A stretch of DNA of 64,000 nt, taken from contig NZ_VFML01000001.1 in the NCBI RefSeq assembly GCF_006715045.1, positions 3,192,501 to 3,256,500 on the forward strand. Reading direction: 5' to 3'. Below are positions 17,498 to 26,513 of this stretch, in pieces; within the stretch, counting starts at the first letter, position 1, and the number at the start of each line of letters is the position of its first letter. The translations under genes and the position numbers were made by a program. The DNA comes from Amycolatopsis cihanbeyliensis (GTDB lineage Bacteria; Actinomycetota; Actinomycetes; Mycobacteriales; Pseudonocardiaceae). Under the pieces are notes generated by a model. The model was not told the origin of the DNA and ran no database searches. It saw only the letters and a list, made by a program, of their open reading frames with translations.

Positions 17498-18624
17498 CGA
17501 GCCACCGCGCCGAGGTAGGTACGCACCACCCGCGGGCGGTACATGCCGGTCACGATCTCGTAGTCGATCGTGCCCGCGGTGTCCGCCCACTCTCGCGCGG
17601 TGGGCCCGCCGTCCGTTCCCGTGCCGAACAGAATCACCTCGGCACCGAGCTCCGGTACGTCGTCACCGCAGTCGACCACGATCTGGTCCATGCACACCCT
17701 GCCGACCACCGGGCACCGTCGACCGTCGAGCCACACGCCCATCCGGTTGGACAGCGTGCGCGGAACACCGTCCCCGTACCCGGCTGGCACCAACGCCACG
17801 TTCGTGTCCCGCGATGCGGTCCAGGTATGTCCATACGAGACCGACTCGCCCGCCTCGATCCGCTTCACCAGCACCACAGTGGACCGAAATGTCATGGCGG
17901 GACGCAGGTCCTCCTGTTGGGGAACAGGATTGAGGCCGTAGATGGCGATACCGGGGCGGACCAGGTCGAAATGTAGATCGGGCCGGGTCAGCGTGGCCGC
18001 CGAGTTCGCCAGGTGTCGCAGAGGATTCAGCCCGACATCCCGAGCAAGCGCGTAACCCGCGTGGAAGCGGTCGGCCTGCGCGTCGATCGAGTGGTGACCC
18101 GGTTCGTCCGCGCAGGCGAGATGCGACCAGATGGCGACCACGTCCAGGTACGGCTCCGCGGCGGCGGCCTTGACCAACGCGGGCCAGTCGGCTTGATGAC
18201 ATCCGTTGCGCGCGAGGCCGGTGTCGAGTTTGAGATGCACTCGCGCGGCGCGGCCCACCCGGCTCGCCGCGGTCGCCACCCGACCGAGCTCGGCCAGCGA
18301 ACTGACCGAGATGTCGACCCCTTGCTCGATACCGGGCGCGAAATCGACGTCGGGCGTGTCCAGCCAGCTCAGCATCGGCGCGGTGATCCCGGCCGCGCGC
18401 AGGTCCAGGGCCTCGGCCAGGGAACAGGTACCCAGCCAGGTCGCACCGCCGTCGAGGGCCGCGCGCGCGACCGGCAGGGCACCGTGCCCGTAGCCGTCCG
18501 CCTTCACGACCGCCATGGTGGCCGCGCCGGAGTCCGCTGCCCGACCGGCGAGCAGCCTGACGTTGTACCGGATCGCGTGCAGGTCGATCACGACCTCGGC
18601 ACGGCGCGACTGGTCAAGACTCAT
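17494..18624 (-). CDS. alr: Alanine racemase
   Basis: Alr makes D-alanine for peptidoglycan from L-alanine using pyridoxal phosphate. The protein is 376 residues long. Lysine 41 in AVVKADGYGHG is the PLP Schiff-base residue. The second catalytic base is the tyrosine in SVSYGHTW, and DLVRPGIAIYGL and RVCMDQIVVD are the other family signatures. The ATG at 18624 fits homologues (a TTG at 18645 is possible; neither has a strong ribosome site). It is the first gene of the alr-hydrolase-tsaE operon, whose joints are four-base overlaps. Confidence 0.96.
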   Translation of the reverse strand: MSLDQSRRAEVVIDLHAIRYNVRLLAGRAADSGAATMAVVKADGYGHGALPVARAALDGGATWLGTCSLAEALDLRAAGITAPMLSWLDTPDVDFAPGIEQGVDISVSSLAELGRVATAASRVGRAARVHLKLDTGLARNGCHQADWPALVKAAAAEPYLDVVAIWSHLACADEPGHHSIDAQADRFHAGYALARDVGLNPLRHLANSAATLTRPDLHFDLVRPGIAIYGLNPVPQQEDLRPAMTFRSTVVLVKRIEAGESVSYGHTWTASRDTNVALVPAGYGDGVPRTLSNRMGVWLDGRRCPVVGRVCMDQIVVDCGDDVPELGAEVILFGTGTDGGPTAREWADTAGTIDYEIVTGMYRPRVVRTYLGAVAR

Positions 18625-18694
18625 AACATCGCGATTTTCCCACAATGATCCGGCATGCCGTCACCTCGGCCGGTTGTGGTGGAGGACACTCGGG

Positions 18695-20116
18695 TCAGCC
18701 GCCGTGCGCCGCCTCGCGCGCCGCCGCGTGTCGCGCCCGGATGTGCTCACCGGTAGCGATGCCGTCCGCGCTCGGATCGTCCAAACGCAACGCGCTGTTG
18801 CCCTGCCATCGCGGTGGGTCCGCGGATCCGGCGAGCGCCCACGCGGCCTGCCGCGCGGCCCCGATGGCGACATGCTCAGCGGGCTCCGGCACCGTTACCG
18901 GAACGCCGAAAATAATGGGTGCCGCGGCACGCACGGCCGTGGACTGCGCGGCACCGCCGGTGAGCAGCACCTGGCGCACGTCGATTCCGTGCGCGCGCAC
19001 CGCGTCGAGTCCAGCGGCGAGGCCACACAACATCCCCTCCACCGCGGCCCGTGCCAGGTTCTCCGGCGTCATATTCGCCCGCCGTAGCCCGAACAGCGAA
19101 CCGCTCGCCTCGGGAAGGTTCGGGGTACGCTCACCGTCCAGATAGGGCAACAGGGTCAAGCCCGCGGCGCCGGGGTGCGCGCCGAGCGCGAGCCGGTCGA
19201 GTTCGGCGAGGTCCACACCGAGCATGGCCGCGGTCGCGGTGAGCACCCGCGCGGCGTTCAGCGTACAGGCCAGCGGCAGGAACCGGCCGGTCGCGTCGGC
19301 GAATCCAGCTACCGTGCCGGTCGGGTCCGCCACCGGGGCCTCGCTGACACCGAAGACGGTGCCGCTGGTGCCCAAGGAGACGACCGCGTCGCCGGCACCG
19401 GCCTCGAGCGCCAGCGCGGCGGCCATATTGTCCCCGGTGCCAGCAGAGATCAACCTGCCATCGGCGGTGTGACCGGCGGGTTCGGCGGGGCCGAGCACCG
19501 TGGGCAGTTCGGGAGCGCGACCACCGAAGGCATGCGCGACCAGGTCGTCCCGGTACTCGCCGTTAGCGGGCGAAAAGTAGCCCGTGCCGGACGCATCGCC
19601 ACGATCCGTCACGGGTTGACGACTCTTCGCGCTTTGCAGCCGCCACGTCAACCAATCGTGCGGCAGGAGTACCCGCGCGACCCGATCGGCTGACCGAGGC
19701 TCGTGCTCGGCCAGCCAACGGAGCTTGCTGACGGTGAAGCTCGCCACCGGGACGAGACCGACCGCCTCCGCCCAGACCTCCGGACCACCGAGTTCGGCCA
19801 CCAGGTCTGCGGCGGCCTGCCCGGAACGGTTGTCGTTCCACAGCAGCGCCGGTCGCACCACCTCGCCGTCTTCGTCCAGGGTGACCATGCCGTGCTGCTG
19901 CCCCGCCACGCCGATGGCACGCACGCCGCCGAGCAGGCCGTCGGTGGCCGAGGTCAGCGCGTCCCACCACACCGCGGGCTCGACCTCGGTGGTGTCCGGA
20001 TGCTCGGCCCGCCCGGTGCGCAGGATGGTCCCGGTGTGCGCGTCGCACACGACCACCTTGGTGGACTGGGTGGACGAGTCGACCCCGGCGACCAGGGTTG
20101 TTGACTCAGCCGTCAT
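18695..20116 (-). CDS. xylB: Xylulokinase
   Basis: This FGGY-family sugar kinase of about 473 residues phosphorylates D-xylulose to xylulose 5-phosphate for the pentose phosphate pathway. The N-terminal [13 protein letters not shown] is the phosphate-binding loop. GQQHGMV, with the catalytic region WNDNRS, and TGYFSP are XylB hallmarks. The C-terminal ATPase half shows [24 protein letters not shown] and LLTGGAAQS. The ATG overlaps the DeoR regulator stop by four bases. The operon order dehydrogenase-regulator-kinase implies conversion of a polyol to xylulose and then to xylulose 5-phosphate. Confidence 0.94.
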   Translation of the reverse strand: MTAESTTLVAGVDSSTQSTKVVVCDAHTGTILRTGRAEHPDTTEVEPAVWWDALTSATDGLLGGVRAIGVAGQQHGMVTLDEDGEVVRPALLWNDNRSGQAAADLVAELGGPEVWAEAVGLVPVASFTVSKLRWLAEHEPRSADRVARVLLPHDWLTWRLQSAKSRQPVTDRGDASGTGYFSPANGEYRDDLVAHAFGGRAPELPTVLGPAEPAGHTADGRLISAGTGDNMAAALALEAGAGDAVVSLGTSGTVFGVSEAPVADPTGTVAGFADATGRFLPLACTLNAARVLTATAAMLGVDLAELDRLALGAHPGAAGLTLLPYLDGERTPNLPEASGSLFGLRRANMTPENLARAAVEGMLCGLAAGLDAVRAHGIDVRQVLLTGGAAQSTAVRAAAPIIFGVPVTVPEPAEHVAIGAARQAAWALAGSADPPRWQGNSALRLDDPSADGIATGEHIRARHAAAREAAHGG

Positions 20117-20922
20117 GGCCGCTGCTCCTTCGTGGTCGGGACGTGGACACATCGCACCGTGGTGCCGCATGCGCGCATCGCGGCTATCTCCTCGTCCGGG
20201 GTGTTACCGTCGGTGATGATCAAGTCGTACCCGCCGACATCCCCGTAGGCGTAGGTAGCGGTCCTGCCGAACTTCGAGTGGTCGACCAGCAGGACGTTCC
20301 GGTTGGCTGCGTGCAACGCGGCCGTCTTCAGCTCGGCGAACTCGCGCACCGGGTGGTAGAGCCGTCCCCCGGCCACCGCCGTCGCCGACACGAACCCGAC
20401 GTCGGCCCGCGTCCGGTCGAGGGCTGCCACCGTGTCCGGACCGGCGCACGAGTCGAATTCGGTGTACCGGCCACCGAGCAGTACGACCTCGACTTCGCCT
20501 GCTGCCCCGAGCAGCCTGGCCACCTCGACGGAGTTGGTGACCACGGCCAGGCTTTCCAGCGCGGCGAGCCTGCGGGCGAGTGGGAAGAGCGTGGTCGAGT
20601 CGTCCAGGAACACGGTCCGCCCTGCGGTCACCTCGTCGGCCGCCGCCTGGCACAGCGTCTCCTTGTACTCGATGTGCAGCCCCTCCCGGAAGCGTTTGGC
20701 GGTTTCCATGGTGAGCGCGGGGAACGCCGCGGCCCTGCCCCGGAGCTTGCGGAGCAGCCGTCGCCGCGCGAGATCGTCCAGGTCGCGATGCATCGTCATC
20801 AGGCTCACGCCGAACCGTTCGGTGAGGTCGTCGATGCGCACCTCGCCGCACTCGATGACCGTGCGCAGCACCTCCTGCCGTCGGTGCTCGACCACCGCGT
20901 CGGAGGACCTGGCCCTAGGCAT
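20113..20922 (-). CDS. DeoR-family transcriptional regulator
   Basis: This 269-residue DeoR-type repressor has an N-terminal winged helix ([23 protein letters not shown], about 29-51, split here only for reading) and a C-terminal sugar-phosphate sensor domain of ISOCOT fold. The sensor's [22 protein letters not shown] and LLVDHSKFG are the ligand-site signatures. DeoR proteins usually repress their own sugar operon until a phosphorylated sugar binds. The gene overlaps the dehydrogenase by eight bases and xylB by four, so it is inside the operon it probably controls. A candidate operator lies upstream of the first gene at 21981-22001. Confidence 0.92.
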   Translation of the reverse strand: MPRARSSDAVVEHRRQEVLRTVIECGEVRIDDLTERFGVSLMTMHRDLDDLARRRLLRKLRGRAAAFPALTMETAKRFREGLHIEYKETLCQAAADEVTAGRTVFLDDSTTLFPLARRLAALESLAVVTNSVEVARLLGAAGEVEVVLLGGRYTEFDSCAGPDTVAALDRTRADVGFVSATAVAGGRLYHPVREFAELKTAALHAANRNVLLVDHSKFGRTATYAYGDVGGYDLIITDGNTPDEEIAAMRACGTTVRCVHVPTTKEQRP

Positions 20923-21949
20923 CGGGGCGGACCACGGCCTTGAGCACCGAACTATCCCGGTTACCGATGGTGAGCGCCTGTTCGACCTCGGCCAACCCGA
21001 AACGGTGGGTCACCAGGCGGTCGAGGTCGACGTCACCCCCGGAGGCCAGCGCGATCGCGGCCGGCCAGGTGTTGGCGTAACGGAAGGTGCCGGTGAGCTC
21101 GATTTCGTACCTCTGGAGGTGCGCCAACGGCAGGGTGAGTTCGTCGCCACCCATGCCGACCAGCACGACCCTGCCAGCCCTTCCGACCAGACGAATGGCC
21201 TCGGCGGTGGCTGCCGGCGCGCCGGAGCACTCCAGCAGCACGTCCGGCTCGTACCCGGCGTCGGCGAGACTGTATGCGGCGACGTCGATCGTGCCGGTCG
21301 CCCCCAGTTCGGCGGCCACCCGCAGGCGCCGCGCATTCACATCGGTCACCACGATCTCGGACGCGCCGAACGCCCGGGCGGCTTGGACGGCGACCAGGCC
21401 GATCGGGCCTGCGCCCGTGATCAACACGCGGGACCCCGGCTGCACCCTGGCCTTTCGGCAGGCCCACACACCGACCGACAGCGGTTCGAGCAAACCGGCC
21501 GCCTCATCGGTCAGCCGGTCGGGCACGGCATGCGCGAATTCAGCTCGCAGGGTGACGTACTCGCAGAAGGCCCCGTCGATCGGCGGCGTGCCGAAGAACC
21601 GCATCCCCGGGCACAGGTTGTAGCGGCCGAGTCCGCACTGCGCGCAGCGCGCACAGGGCACACCCGGTTCAAGCGCGACCCGCTGGCCGATGTCGTGCCC
21701 GGTGGTGTCCGGCCCTCGCGCGACCACCACGCCGCTCGGTTCATGGCCAAGCACCAGGGGTTGACGCACGACGAAGTCACCGATCCGCCCGTGTTCGTAG
21801 TAGTGCACATCGGAGCCGCAGGTGCCGACCGCGAGGACCTGGACCAGCACCTCACCCGGCCCGGGTTCGGGGACCGGCCGCTGCTCGAGCATCACGTCGT
21901 GCACTCCACGGAGCACGGCGACGCGCATGGTGTCAGGAACCTCACCCAT
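20915..21949 (-). CDS. Zinc-dependent polyol dehydrogenase (sorbitol/xylitol type)
   Basis: This medium-chain NAD-dependent dehydrogenase has about 344 residues. The catalytic zinc region is VGTCGSDVHYYEHGRIG and GHEPSG, and the structural zinc cysteines are in CARCAQCGLGRYNLC. The Rossmann motif GAGPIGLVAVQAA and the following VTDVNARR indicate NAD specificity. The YYEHGRIG pattern is typical of the sorbitol/xylitol branch, so the likely reaction is polyol to ketose (for example xylitol to xylulose), fitting the xylB downstream. The start at 21949 is uncertain; an ATG at 21928, after GAGGT, is equally plausible. Confidence 0.92.
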   Translation of the reverse strand: MGEVPDTMRVAVLRGVHDVMLEQRPVPEPGPGEVLVQVLAVGTCGSDVHYYEHGRIGDFVVRQPLVLGHEPSGVVVARGPDTTGHDIGQRVALEPGVPCARCAQCGLGRYNLCPGMRFFGTPPIDGAFCEYVTLRAEFAHAVPDRLTDEAAGLLEPLSVGVWACRKARVQPGSRVLITGAGPIGLVAVQAARAFGASEIVVTDVNARRLRVAAELGATGTIDVAAYSLADAGYEPDVLLECSGAPAATAEAIRLVGRAGRVVLVGMGGDELTLPLAHLQRYEIELTGTFRYANTWPAAIALASGGDVDLDRLVTHRFGLAEVEQALTIGNRDSSVLKAVVRPDA

Positions 21950-21980
21950 TGCCGCATTCTTACCAGAACGCTGCTCGCTT

Positions 21981-22001
21981 GTTAACACATAAACCGATAA
22001 C
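21981..22001. promoter_or_regulatory. Candidate operator upstream of the polyol operon
   Basis: An A/T-rich element (GTTAACACATAAACCGATAAC) with GTTA/TAAC ends lies 32 bp upstream of the first gene of the DeoR-containing operon, in otherwise GC-rich DNA. It is a reasonable place for the DeoR operator or promoter -10 region. This is inference only. Confidence 0.35.
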
Positions 22002-22028
22002 TTTCCCCCGTCCCCCACCCGACGCGGT

Positions 22029-22138
22029 GCGTTTAGCGGGCTAACCGCGCCCGCCGGAGACATACGGAATGCGTTTAGCGGGCGAACCGCACCGAGCAGG
22101 TACGGGTGGGGCGGGAGTACGTTTCGCGGGCTAACCGC
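22029..22138. repeat. Palindromic repeat cluster 4 (three copies, direct)
   Basis: Copies lie at 22029-22048, 22071-22090 (half-site variant GCGAACC) and 22119-22138 (TTTCGC variant). Distances are 42 and 48 bp; the 48-bp step is the only one in the window that departs from 32 or 42-43. The last copy runs into the 3' end of the NAD(P)HX gene and supplies its TAG stop. Confidence 0.92.
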
Positions 22139-23588
22139 AGTTGGACGGGGCCGGGGAGCGGACCTGGCGGAGCGCGTCGGGGATAGCCGCCAGTACGGCG
22201 GAGGCGGACGTCGGCACGCCCCGCGCGGCGAGCAAGCCCGCCAGCGAGTGCACGTAGGTCGCCATGCCCGCCGCCAGCCACGCGTCGATCCCGGCTGCCA
22301 GCAATGCACCCACCAACCCGGAAAGCACATCGCCCGACCCGGCCGTAGCCAGCCATGATCCGCGCGGGACATTCACCAGTACACGCCCGTCGGGGGCCGC
22401 CACGATCGTGCAGTGGCCCTTGAGCAGCAGCACCGCGTTGAAACGCGCCGCCGCTTCCCGGGCAGCCGCCACTCGGTCCGCGCCCGGCCTGGTACCGGTC
22501 AAACGTTCGAACTCACCCGCATGCGGGGTGAGCACCAGCGGTGTGCCGGGATCACGCGCGTCGAGAACCGCAGGTGCCCTGGCGATGATCGTGATCGCAT
22601 CGGCGTCAGCACAGAGTGGAACACCCTGGCCCAGGGCGTGTTCCAGTACCTCACGACCTTCTCTTCCCGTACCGATGCCGGGGCCAACCGCCCAGGACTG
22701 CACCCGCCCGGCGTCGGTGATCGACCCGGTCGCCACCGTCTCCGGCCAGTGCGCGCGCACCGCATCGGCGGCGGGCCCGGCGTAGCGCACCATGCCCGCG
22801 GTGGCGCGCACCGCCGAGCCGGTCGCCAGCACCGCAGCGCCGGGATAGGTGGCCGACCCCGCGGCGATGCCCACGACCCCCTGGCTGTACTTGTCATCCT
22901 CGGGCCCCGGCAGCGGCCAGTGGGCCGCCACGTCCCCGGCGTCCAGCCGGAACAGATCGGGATCCGCGAGCTCATCGCCGAGACCGATGTCCACGAGTTC
23001 GACCGGGCCGCAGTGGCCGGGGTTGAGCGCATGCACCGGCTTACGTGCACCGAACGTGACCGTGCACGCCGCGCGCACGGCTGGGCCTGCTACCTCGCCG
23101 GTGTCCGGATCGACGCCGCTCGGCAGATCGATCGCGAGCACCGGCGCACTGACGTGCTCGAGCAGCTCGGCGGCTTGCGGGCGCAGCGGTCCGCTGGCGG
23201 AGATTCCGACGATGCCGTCGATCACGAGGTCGGCGCGAGTGAGCCATTGTGGAGCGTCCTCGACCGGAACCACACGGCCACCTGCCCTGCGCAACGCAGC
23301 CAGTCCCCGCGGGTGCGCACGCTCCGGTTTCAACAGTACTGCCGTCACGCCGACACCGCGGCGAAGGAGAAACGCGCCGGCCCATAAGGCGTCGCCACCA
23401 TTGTTGCCTGCCCCGACCAGCAAGGCCACCCGGCTACCAGCGACCCTGCCAGCATGCTCGGTGAGCATGTCGGCCGCACGCAGGCTAGCGCCGAAGGCGG
23501 CGCGACGCATCAGCGCACCCTCCGGAGTGACGGCAAGCAGCCGCTCCTCGGCCGCGCGAATCCGATCCGTGGTCCAGATGCCCTGCAC
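22131..23588 (-). CDS. nnr: Bifunctional NAD(P)HX epimerase/dehydratase
   Basis: This metabolite-repair enzyme of 485 residues restores hydrated NADH and NADPH. The N-terminal half is the epimerase (YjeF_N fold: LLVGAGNNGGDALWAG, DLVIDGIVG, AIDLPSGVDPDTG). The C-terminal half is the ADP/ATP-dependent dehydratase of the ribokinase-like fold (KYSQGVVGIAAGS, TPHAGEFERLTG, LLKGHCTIV, GSGDVLSG). GGAGG stands 6 bases before the GTG start. The last codons read SNCG and then TAG, and this TAG belongs to the conserved GGTTAGC of palindromic repeat copy 22119-22138, so the repeat defines the protein's C-terminus. It lies 20 bp downstream of glmS and is probably co-transcribed with it. Confidence 0.95.
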   Translation of the reverse strand: MQGIWTTDRIRAAEERLLAVTPEGALMRRAAFGASLRAADMLTEHAGRVAGSRVALLVGAGNNGGDALWAGAFLLRRGVGVTAVLLKPERAHPRGLAALRRAGGRVVPVEDAPQWLTRADLVIDGIVGISASGPLRPQAAELLEHVSAPVLAIDLPSGVDPDTGEVAGPAVRAACTVTFGARKPVHALNPGHCGPVELVDIGLGDELADPDLFRLDAGDVAAHWPLPGPEDDKYSQGVVGIAAGSATYPGAAVLATGSAVRATAGMVRYAGPAADAVRAHWPETVATGSITDAGRVQSWAVGPGIGTGREGREVLEHALGQGVPLCADADAITIIARAPAVLDARDPGTPLVLTPHAGEFERLTGTRPGADRVAAAREAAARFNAVLLLKGHCTIVAAPDGRVLVNVPRGSWLATAGSGDVLSGLVGALLAAGIDAWLAAGMATYVHSLAGLLAARGVPTSASAVLAAIPDALRQVRSPAPSNCG

Positions 23589-23608
23589 GCGGCTCCTCCG
23601 GCTCTACC

Positions 23609-25471
23609 TCACTCGACGGTCACGGACTTCGCCAGGTTACGTGGCTTATCCACGTCGTACCCGCGGCTGCGCGCGATCTCGGCTGCCAGCACCTGCAGCG
23701 GCACGGTGGACACCAGTGGCTGCAACAGGGTCGGGACCGCGGGAGTCTCCACGAGTTCGTCGGCGAACGGCCGCACAGTCTCGTCACCCTCCTCGGCGAT
23801 CACGATCGTGCGTGCACCGCGGGCTTGGATCTCGCTGATGTTGGACAGCAGTTTCGCGTGCAGCACCGCGCGTCCCTTGGGGGACGGCATCACCACAATC
23901 ACCGGGAGCCCGTCCTCGATCAGCGCGATCGGGCCGTGTTTCAACTCGCCCGCGGCAAAACCCTCGGCATGCATATAGGCGAGTTCCTTCAGCTTGAGCG
24001 CACCTTCGAGGGCGACCGGGAATCCCACGTGCCTGCCGAGAAACAGCACCGCCTTGGACTCGGCGATCCGTTGCCCGAGCGAACGCACTTGATCCACAGT
24101 GGACAGCACTTTACGCACCGCGGCAGGCATCGCCTCGAGCTCGGCGAACTCCCTGGCTACCTCGTCCGGGTACTTCGTGCCGCGCGCCTGCGCCAGCGCC
24201 AGCCCGACCAGGTAGTTGGCGGCGATCTGCGCCAGGAACGCCTTCGTCGAGGCCACTCCGATCTCGGGCCCGGCGTGGGTGTAGAGCACGGCATCGGACT
24301 CGCGAGGGATCTGCGCGCCGTTGGTGTTGCAGACAGCGAGTACACGGGCCTTCTGCTCCCGCGCGTGCCGCACTGCTTCCAGGGTGTCGGCCGTCTCACC
24401 GGACTGGGAGACCGCGACCACCAGCGTGTCCCGGTCGAGCACCGGGTCGCGGTAGCGAAACTCGCTGGCCAACTCGACCTCGACCGGCAGCCTGGTCCAG
24501 TGCTCGATGGCGTATTTCGCCACCAGACCGGAGTGGTAGGCGGAGCCGCATGCGACGACGAAGACCTTGTCGACGTCGCGCAGGTCCTGGTCGGAAAGAC
24601 GCTGCTCATCCAGGATGACGCGACCACCGTCGAAATGCCCACGCAGCGTGTTGGCCAGCGCCTCGGGCTGCTCCTCGATCTCCTTGAGCATGAAGTAGTC
24701 ATGGCCGCCCTTCTCCGCGGCCGAGAGATCCCAGTCGACCGTGAACGGCTTGCCCCCCGCCGGTTCACCGGCGAAGTCGGTCACCTCGTAACCCGCACGA
24801 GTGATCACCACCAGCTGGTCCTGGCCGAGTTCGACGGCTTCGCGCGTGTGCTCGATAAACGCGGCCACGTCGGAGGCGACGAAGGTCTCACCCGCGCCCA
24901 CACCGACTACCAGTGGTGACGACCGGCGGGCCGCGACGACCAGGTCTGGCTGATCGGCATGCGTCACGACCAGCGTGAACGCACCTTCCAAGCGACGGCA
25001 CACCGAACGGACGCTCGCGGGCAGGTCACCAGCCGTGGCTCCGTCGGTGTAGGCGCGGGCGATCAGGTGCGCGGCGGTTTCGGTGTCGGTGTCGCTGGTC
25101 AACTCGACGCCCGCCTGCTCCAACTCGGCACGCAGGGTCGCGAAGTTCTCGATGATCCCGTTGTGCACGACGGCGACCTGGTCGGTGGCATCGCGGTGCG
25201 GGTGCGAGTTGCGGTCGACCGGCGGACCGTGCGTGGCCCAGCGGGTATGTCCCATGCCCGCGGTACCGGTGAAATGACCCCGTCCGAGTGAGTCGAGTTC
25301 GATCTCGAGGTTCGCCAGCCGCCCCGCCTTGCGCTCGACGGTCAGGGCGCCGGCACCGTCGAGCACAGCGACGCCCGCCGAGTCGTAGCCGCGGTACTCC
25401 ATGCGTCGCAGCCCGCCGAGTATCACCTCGAGCGCCTGCCGATGGCCGACGTATCCCACGATTCCGCACAC
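23609..25471 (-). CDS. glmS: Glutamine-fructose-6-phosphate aminotransferase (isomerising)
   Basis: GlmS makes glucosamine 6-phosphate from fructose 6-phosphate and glutamine, the first step to UDP-GlcNAc. It is 620 residues long. The mature N-terminus must be the catalytic cysteine, so the start is the GTG at 25471 (codon 2 is Cys: CGIVGYVG). This fixes the start although the ribosome site is weak. The glutaminase part shows GMGHTRWATHG, and two SIS domains follow (SQSGETADT; LGRHVGFPVALEGALKLKE). The C-terminal KPRNLAKSVTVE is the conserved tail. Upstream is repeat cluster 5. I see no glmS ribozyme in the 200 bp before the start. Confidence 0.97.
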   Translation of the reverse strand: MCGIVGYVGHRQALEVILGGLRRMEYRGYDSAGVAVLDGAGALTVERKAGRLANLEIELDSLGRGHFTGTAGMGHTRWATHGPPVDRNSHPHRDATDQVAVVHNGIIENFATLRAELEQAGVELTSDTDTETAAHLIARAYTDGATAGDLPASVRSVCRRLEGAFTLVVTHADQPDLVVAARRSSPLVVGVGAGETFVASDVAAFIEHTREAVELGQDQLVVITRAGYEVTDFAGEPAGGKPFTVDWDLSAAEKGGHDYFMLKEIEEQPEALANTLRGHFDGGRVILDEQRLSDQDLRDVDKVFVVACGSAYHSGLVAKYAIEHWTRLPVEVELASEFRYRDPVLDRDTLVVAVSQSGETADTLEAVRHAREQKARVLAVCNTNGAQIPRESDAVLYTHAGPEIGVASTKAFLAQIAANYLVGLALAQARGTKYPDEVAREFAELEAMPAAVRKVLSTVDQVRSLGQRIAESKAVLFLGRHVGFPVALEGALKLKELAYMHAEGFAAGELKHGPIALIEDGLPVIVVMPSPKGRAVLHAKLLSNISEIQARGARTIVIAEEGDETVRPFADELVETPAVPTLLQPLVSTVPLQVLAAEIARSRGYDVDKPRNLAKSVTVE

Positions 25472-25525
25472 GGCCGTCAGCCTAACGACGCCCCCGTTCA
25501 CCCCTGTGCCGGGCACGCTCACGCG

Positions 25526-25630
25526 ACGGTTAGCCCGCTAAACGCAGCGTGCGGGGGCCGCGGCGAGTGCGGTTAGCCCGCTAAACGCACTTCCAGGGTG
25601 CCCGCTGACTACGGTCCGCCTGCTAAACGC
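25526..25630. repeat. Palindromic repeat cluster 5 (three copies, one degenerate)
   Basis: Copies lie at 25526-25545, 25569-25588 and a degenerate one at 25611-25630 (centre CGCCTGCTAA), all in the same orientation. Distances are 43 and 42 bp. The cluster lies in the gap between two divergent genes. The degenerate copy shares its altered centre with the inverted pair at 53555-53606. Confidence 0.88.
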
Positions 25631-25673
25631 GCCGGGCGGGCCGCGGGTGGCGGGGGGCAGTAAGGTCACGCGC

Positions 25674-26507
25674 ATGGCCAGCAAGCCCAAGCGGATCCTC
25701 GAGGAGCTGTCCCATCCGGGGCCGCACGATGTGCTACGCGGCGACCTCGCACTGGTCGGGCTCCCCGGGGTGGTGTACACGCCGCGCACCGGCCTGAACT
25801 TGCCCGGTATCGCGTTCGGCCACGGCTGGCTGCAGCCGCCGGGGCTTTACCGCGGCCTGCTCCGCCACCTGGCGAGCTGGGGTGTGGTCGCCGCCGCTCC
25901 CGCGACCGAGCGCGGCCCGTTGCCCTCGCACCGGCAGCTCGCCGCGGACCTGCGCACCGCGCTCGAGGTGACGACCGGTGTTCGGCTCGGGCCGTCCGGG
26001 ATCAGCGTCGACCCCGAGCGGCTCGGCCTCGCCGGGCATTCGGTCGGCGGCGGGGCCGCGGTGCTCGCCGCGGCCGCCGACGGCGCGCCGCGGGTCAGGG
26101 CCGTGGCGACCTTCGCCGCGGCGCAGACGATCCCGGCCGCCACCGAGGCCGCCCGGCACATCGACGCGCCGGGCCTGCACCTCGCCGCGGCGGAGGACAT
26201 GGTCGCACCGGCCGCGGGGAACGCGGACGCGATCACCAGGGCCTGGCGCGGGCAGGCGCAACTGCGGACGGTCCCGAAGGTTTCCCACCTCGCCCTCGCC
26301 GAGGGCACGCACTGGAGCAGGCTGCTCCTGCACGGCAAGCCGCACCGACCCACCCAGCGGCTGGTCCGAGCACTGTTCACCGCGTTCTTCCTGACCCACC
26401 TCACCCGCACGGACGACTACCGCCCGTTGCTGGAGGCCGACCTGAAGCACGCCGCGATCACGCTGGACAGTGAGCAGGCGGACGCCGAGCTCAGCACCGG
26501 TTCCTGA
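25674..26507 (+). CDS. Alpha/beta hydrolase, dienelactone-hydrolase/cutinase-like
   Basis: This cytoplasmic alpha/beta hydrolase has 277 residues and no visible signal peptide. The oxyanion segment is AFGHGWLQPPGLYRG, the nucleophile elbow GHSVGGGAAVLAA, and the acid and histidine are probably in AAEDMVAPAAGN and KVSHLALAEGTHW. The architecture resembles dienelactone hydrolase, PET-hydrolase and chlorophyllase relatives that lack a cap. The substrate is unknown. The ATG at 25674 has AAGGT 8 bases upstream. It is convergent with the first gene of the secretion-client region (6 bp apart) and divergent from glmS. Confidence 0.85.
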   Translation: MASKPKRILEELSHPGPHDVLRGDLALVGLPGVVYTPRTGLNLPGIAFGHGWLQPPGLYRGLLRHLASWGVVAAAPATERGPLPSHRQLAADLRTALEVTTGVRLGPSGISVDPERLGLAGHSVGGGAAVLAAAADGAPRVRAVATFAAAQTIPAATEAARHIDAPGLHLAAAEDMVAPAAGNADAITRAWRGQAQLRTVPKVSHLALAEGTHWSRLLLHGKPHRPTQRLVRALFTAFFLTHLTRTDDYRPLLEADLKHAAITLDSEQADAELSTGS

Positions 26508-26513
26508 GCGCCC

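Noticed and set aside
19561..19580. A TTAGCGGGCGAAAA sequence inside xylB resembling the repeat family
   Set aside because: It encodes the conserved YFSPANG segment of xylulokinase and lacks the outer half-site bases; chance resemblance is more likely.
23641..23660. TTATCCACG in glmS as a DnaA box
   Set aside because: It is within a conserved coding segment and has no partner site; the last base departs from consensus.
25472..25673. A glmS ribozyme or similar RNA upstream of glmS
   Set aside because: The segment holds only three TTAGC repeats and a hydrolase ribosome site; no ribozyme-like structure could be recognised, and that RNA is known mainly from Firmicutes.
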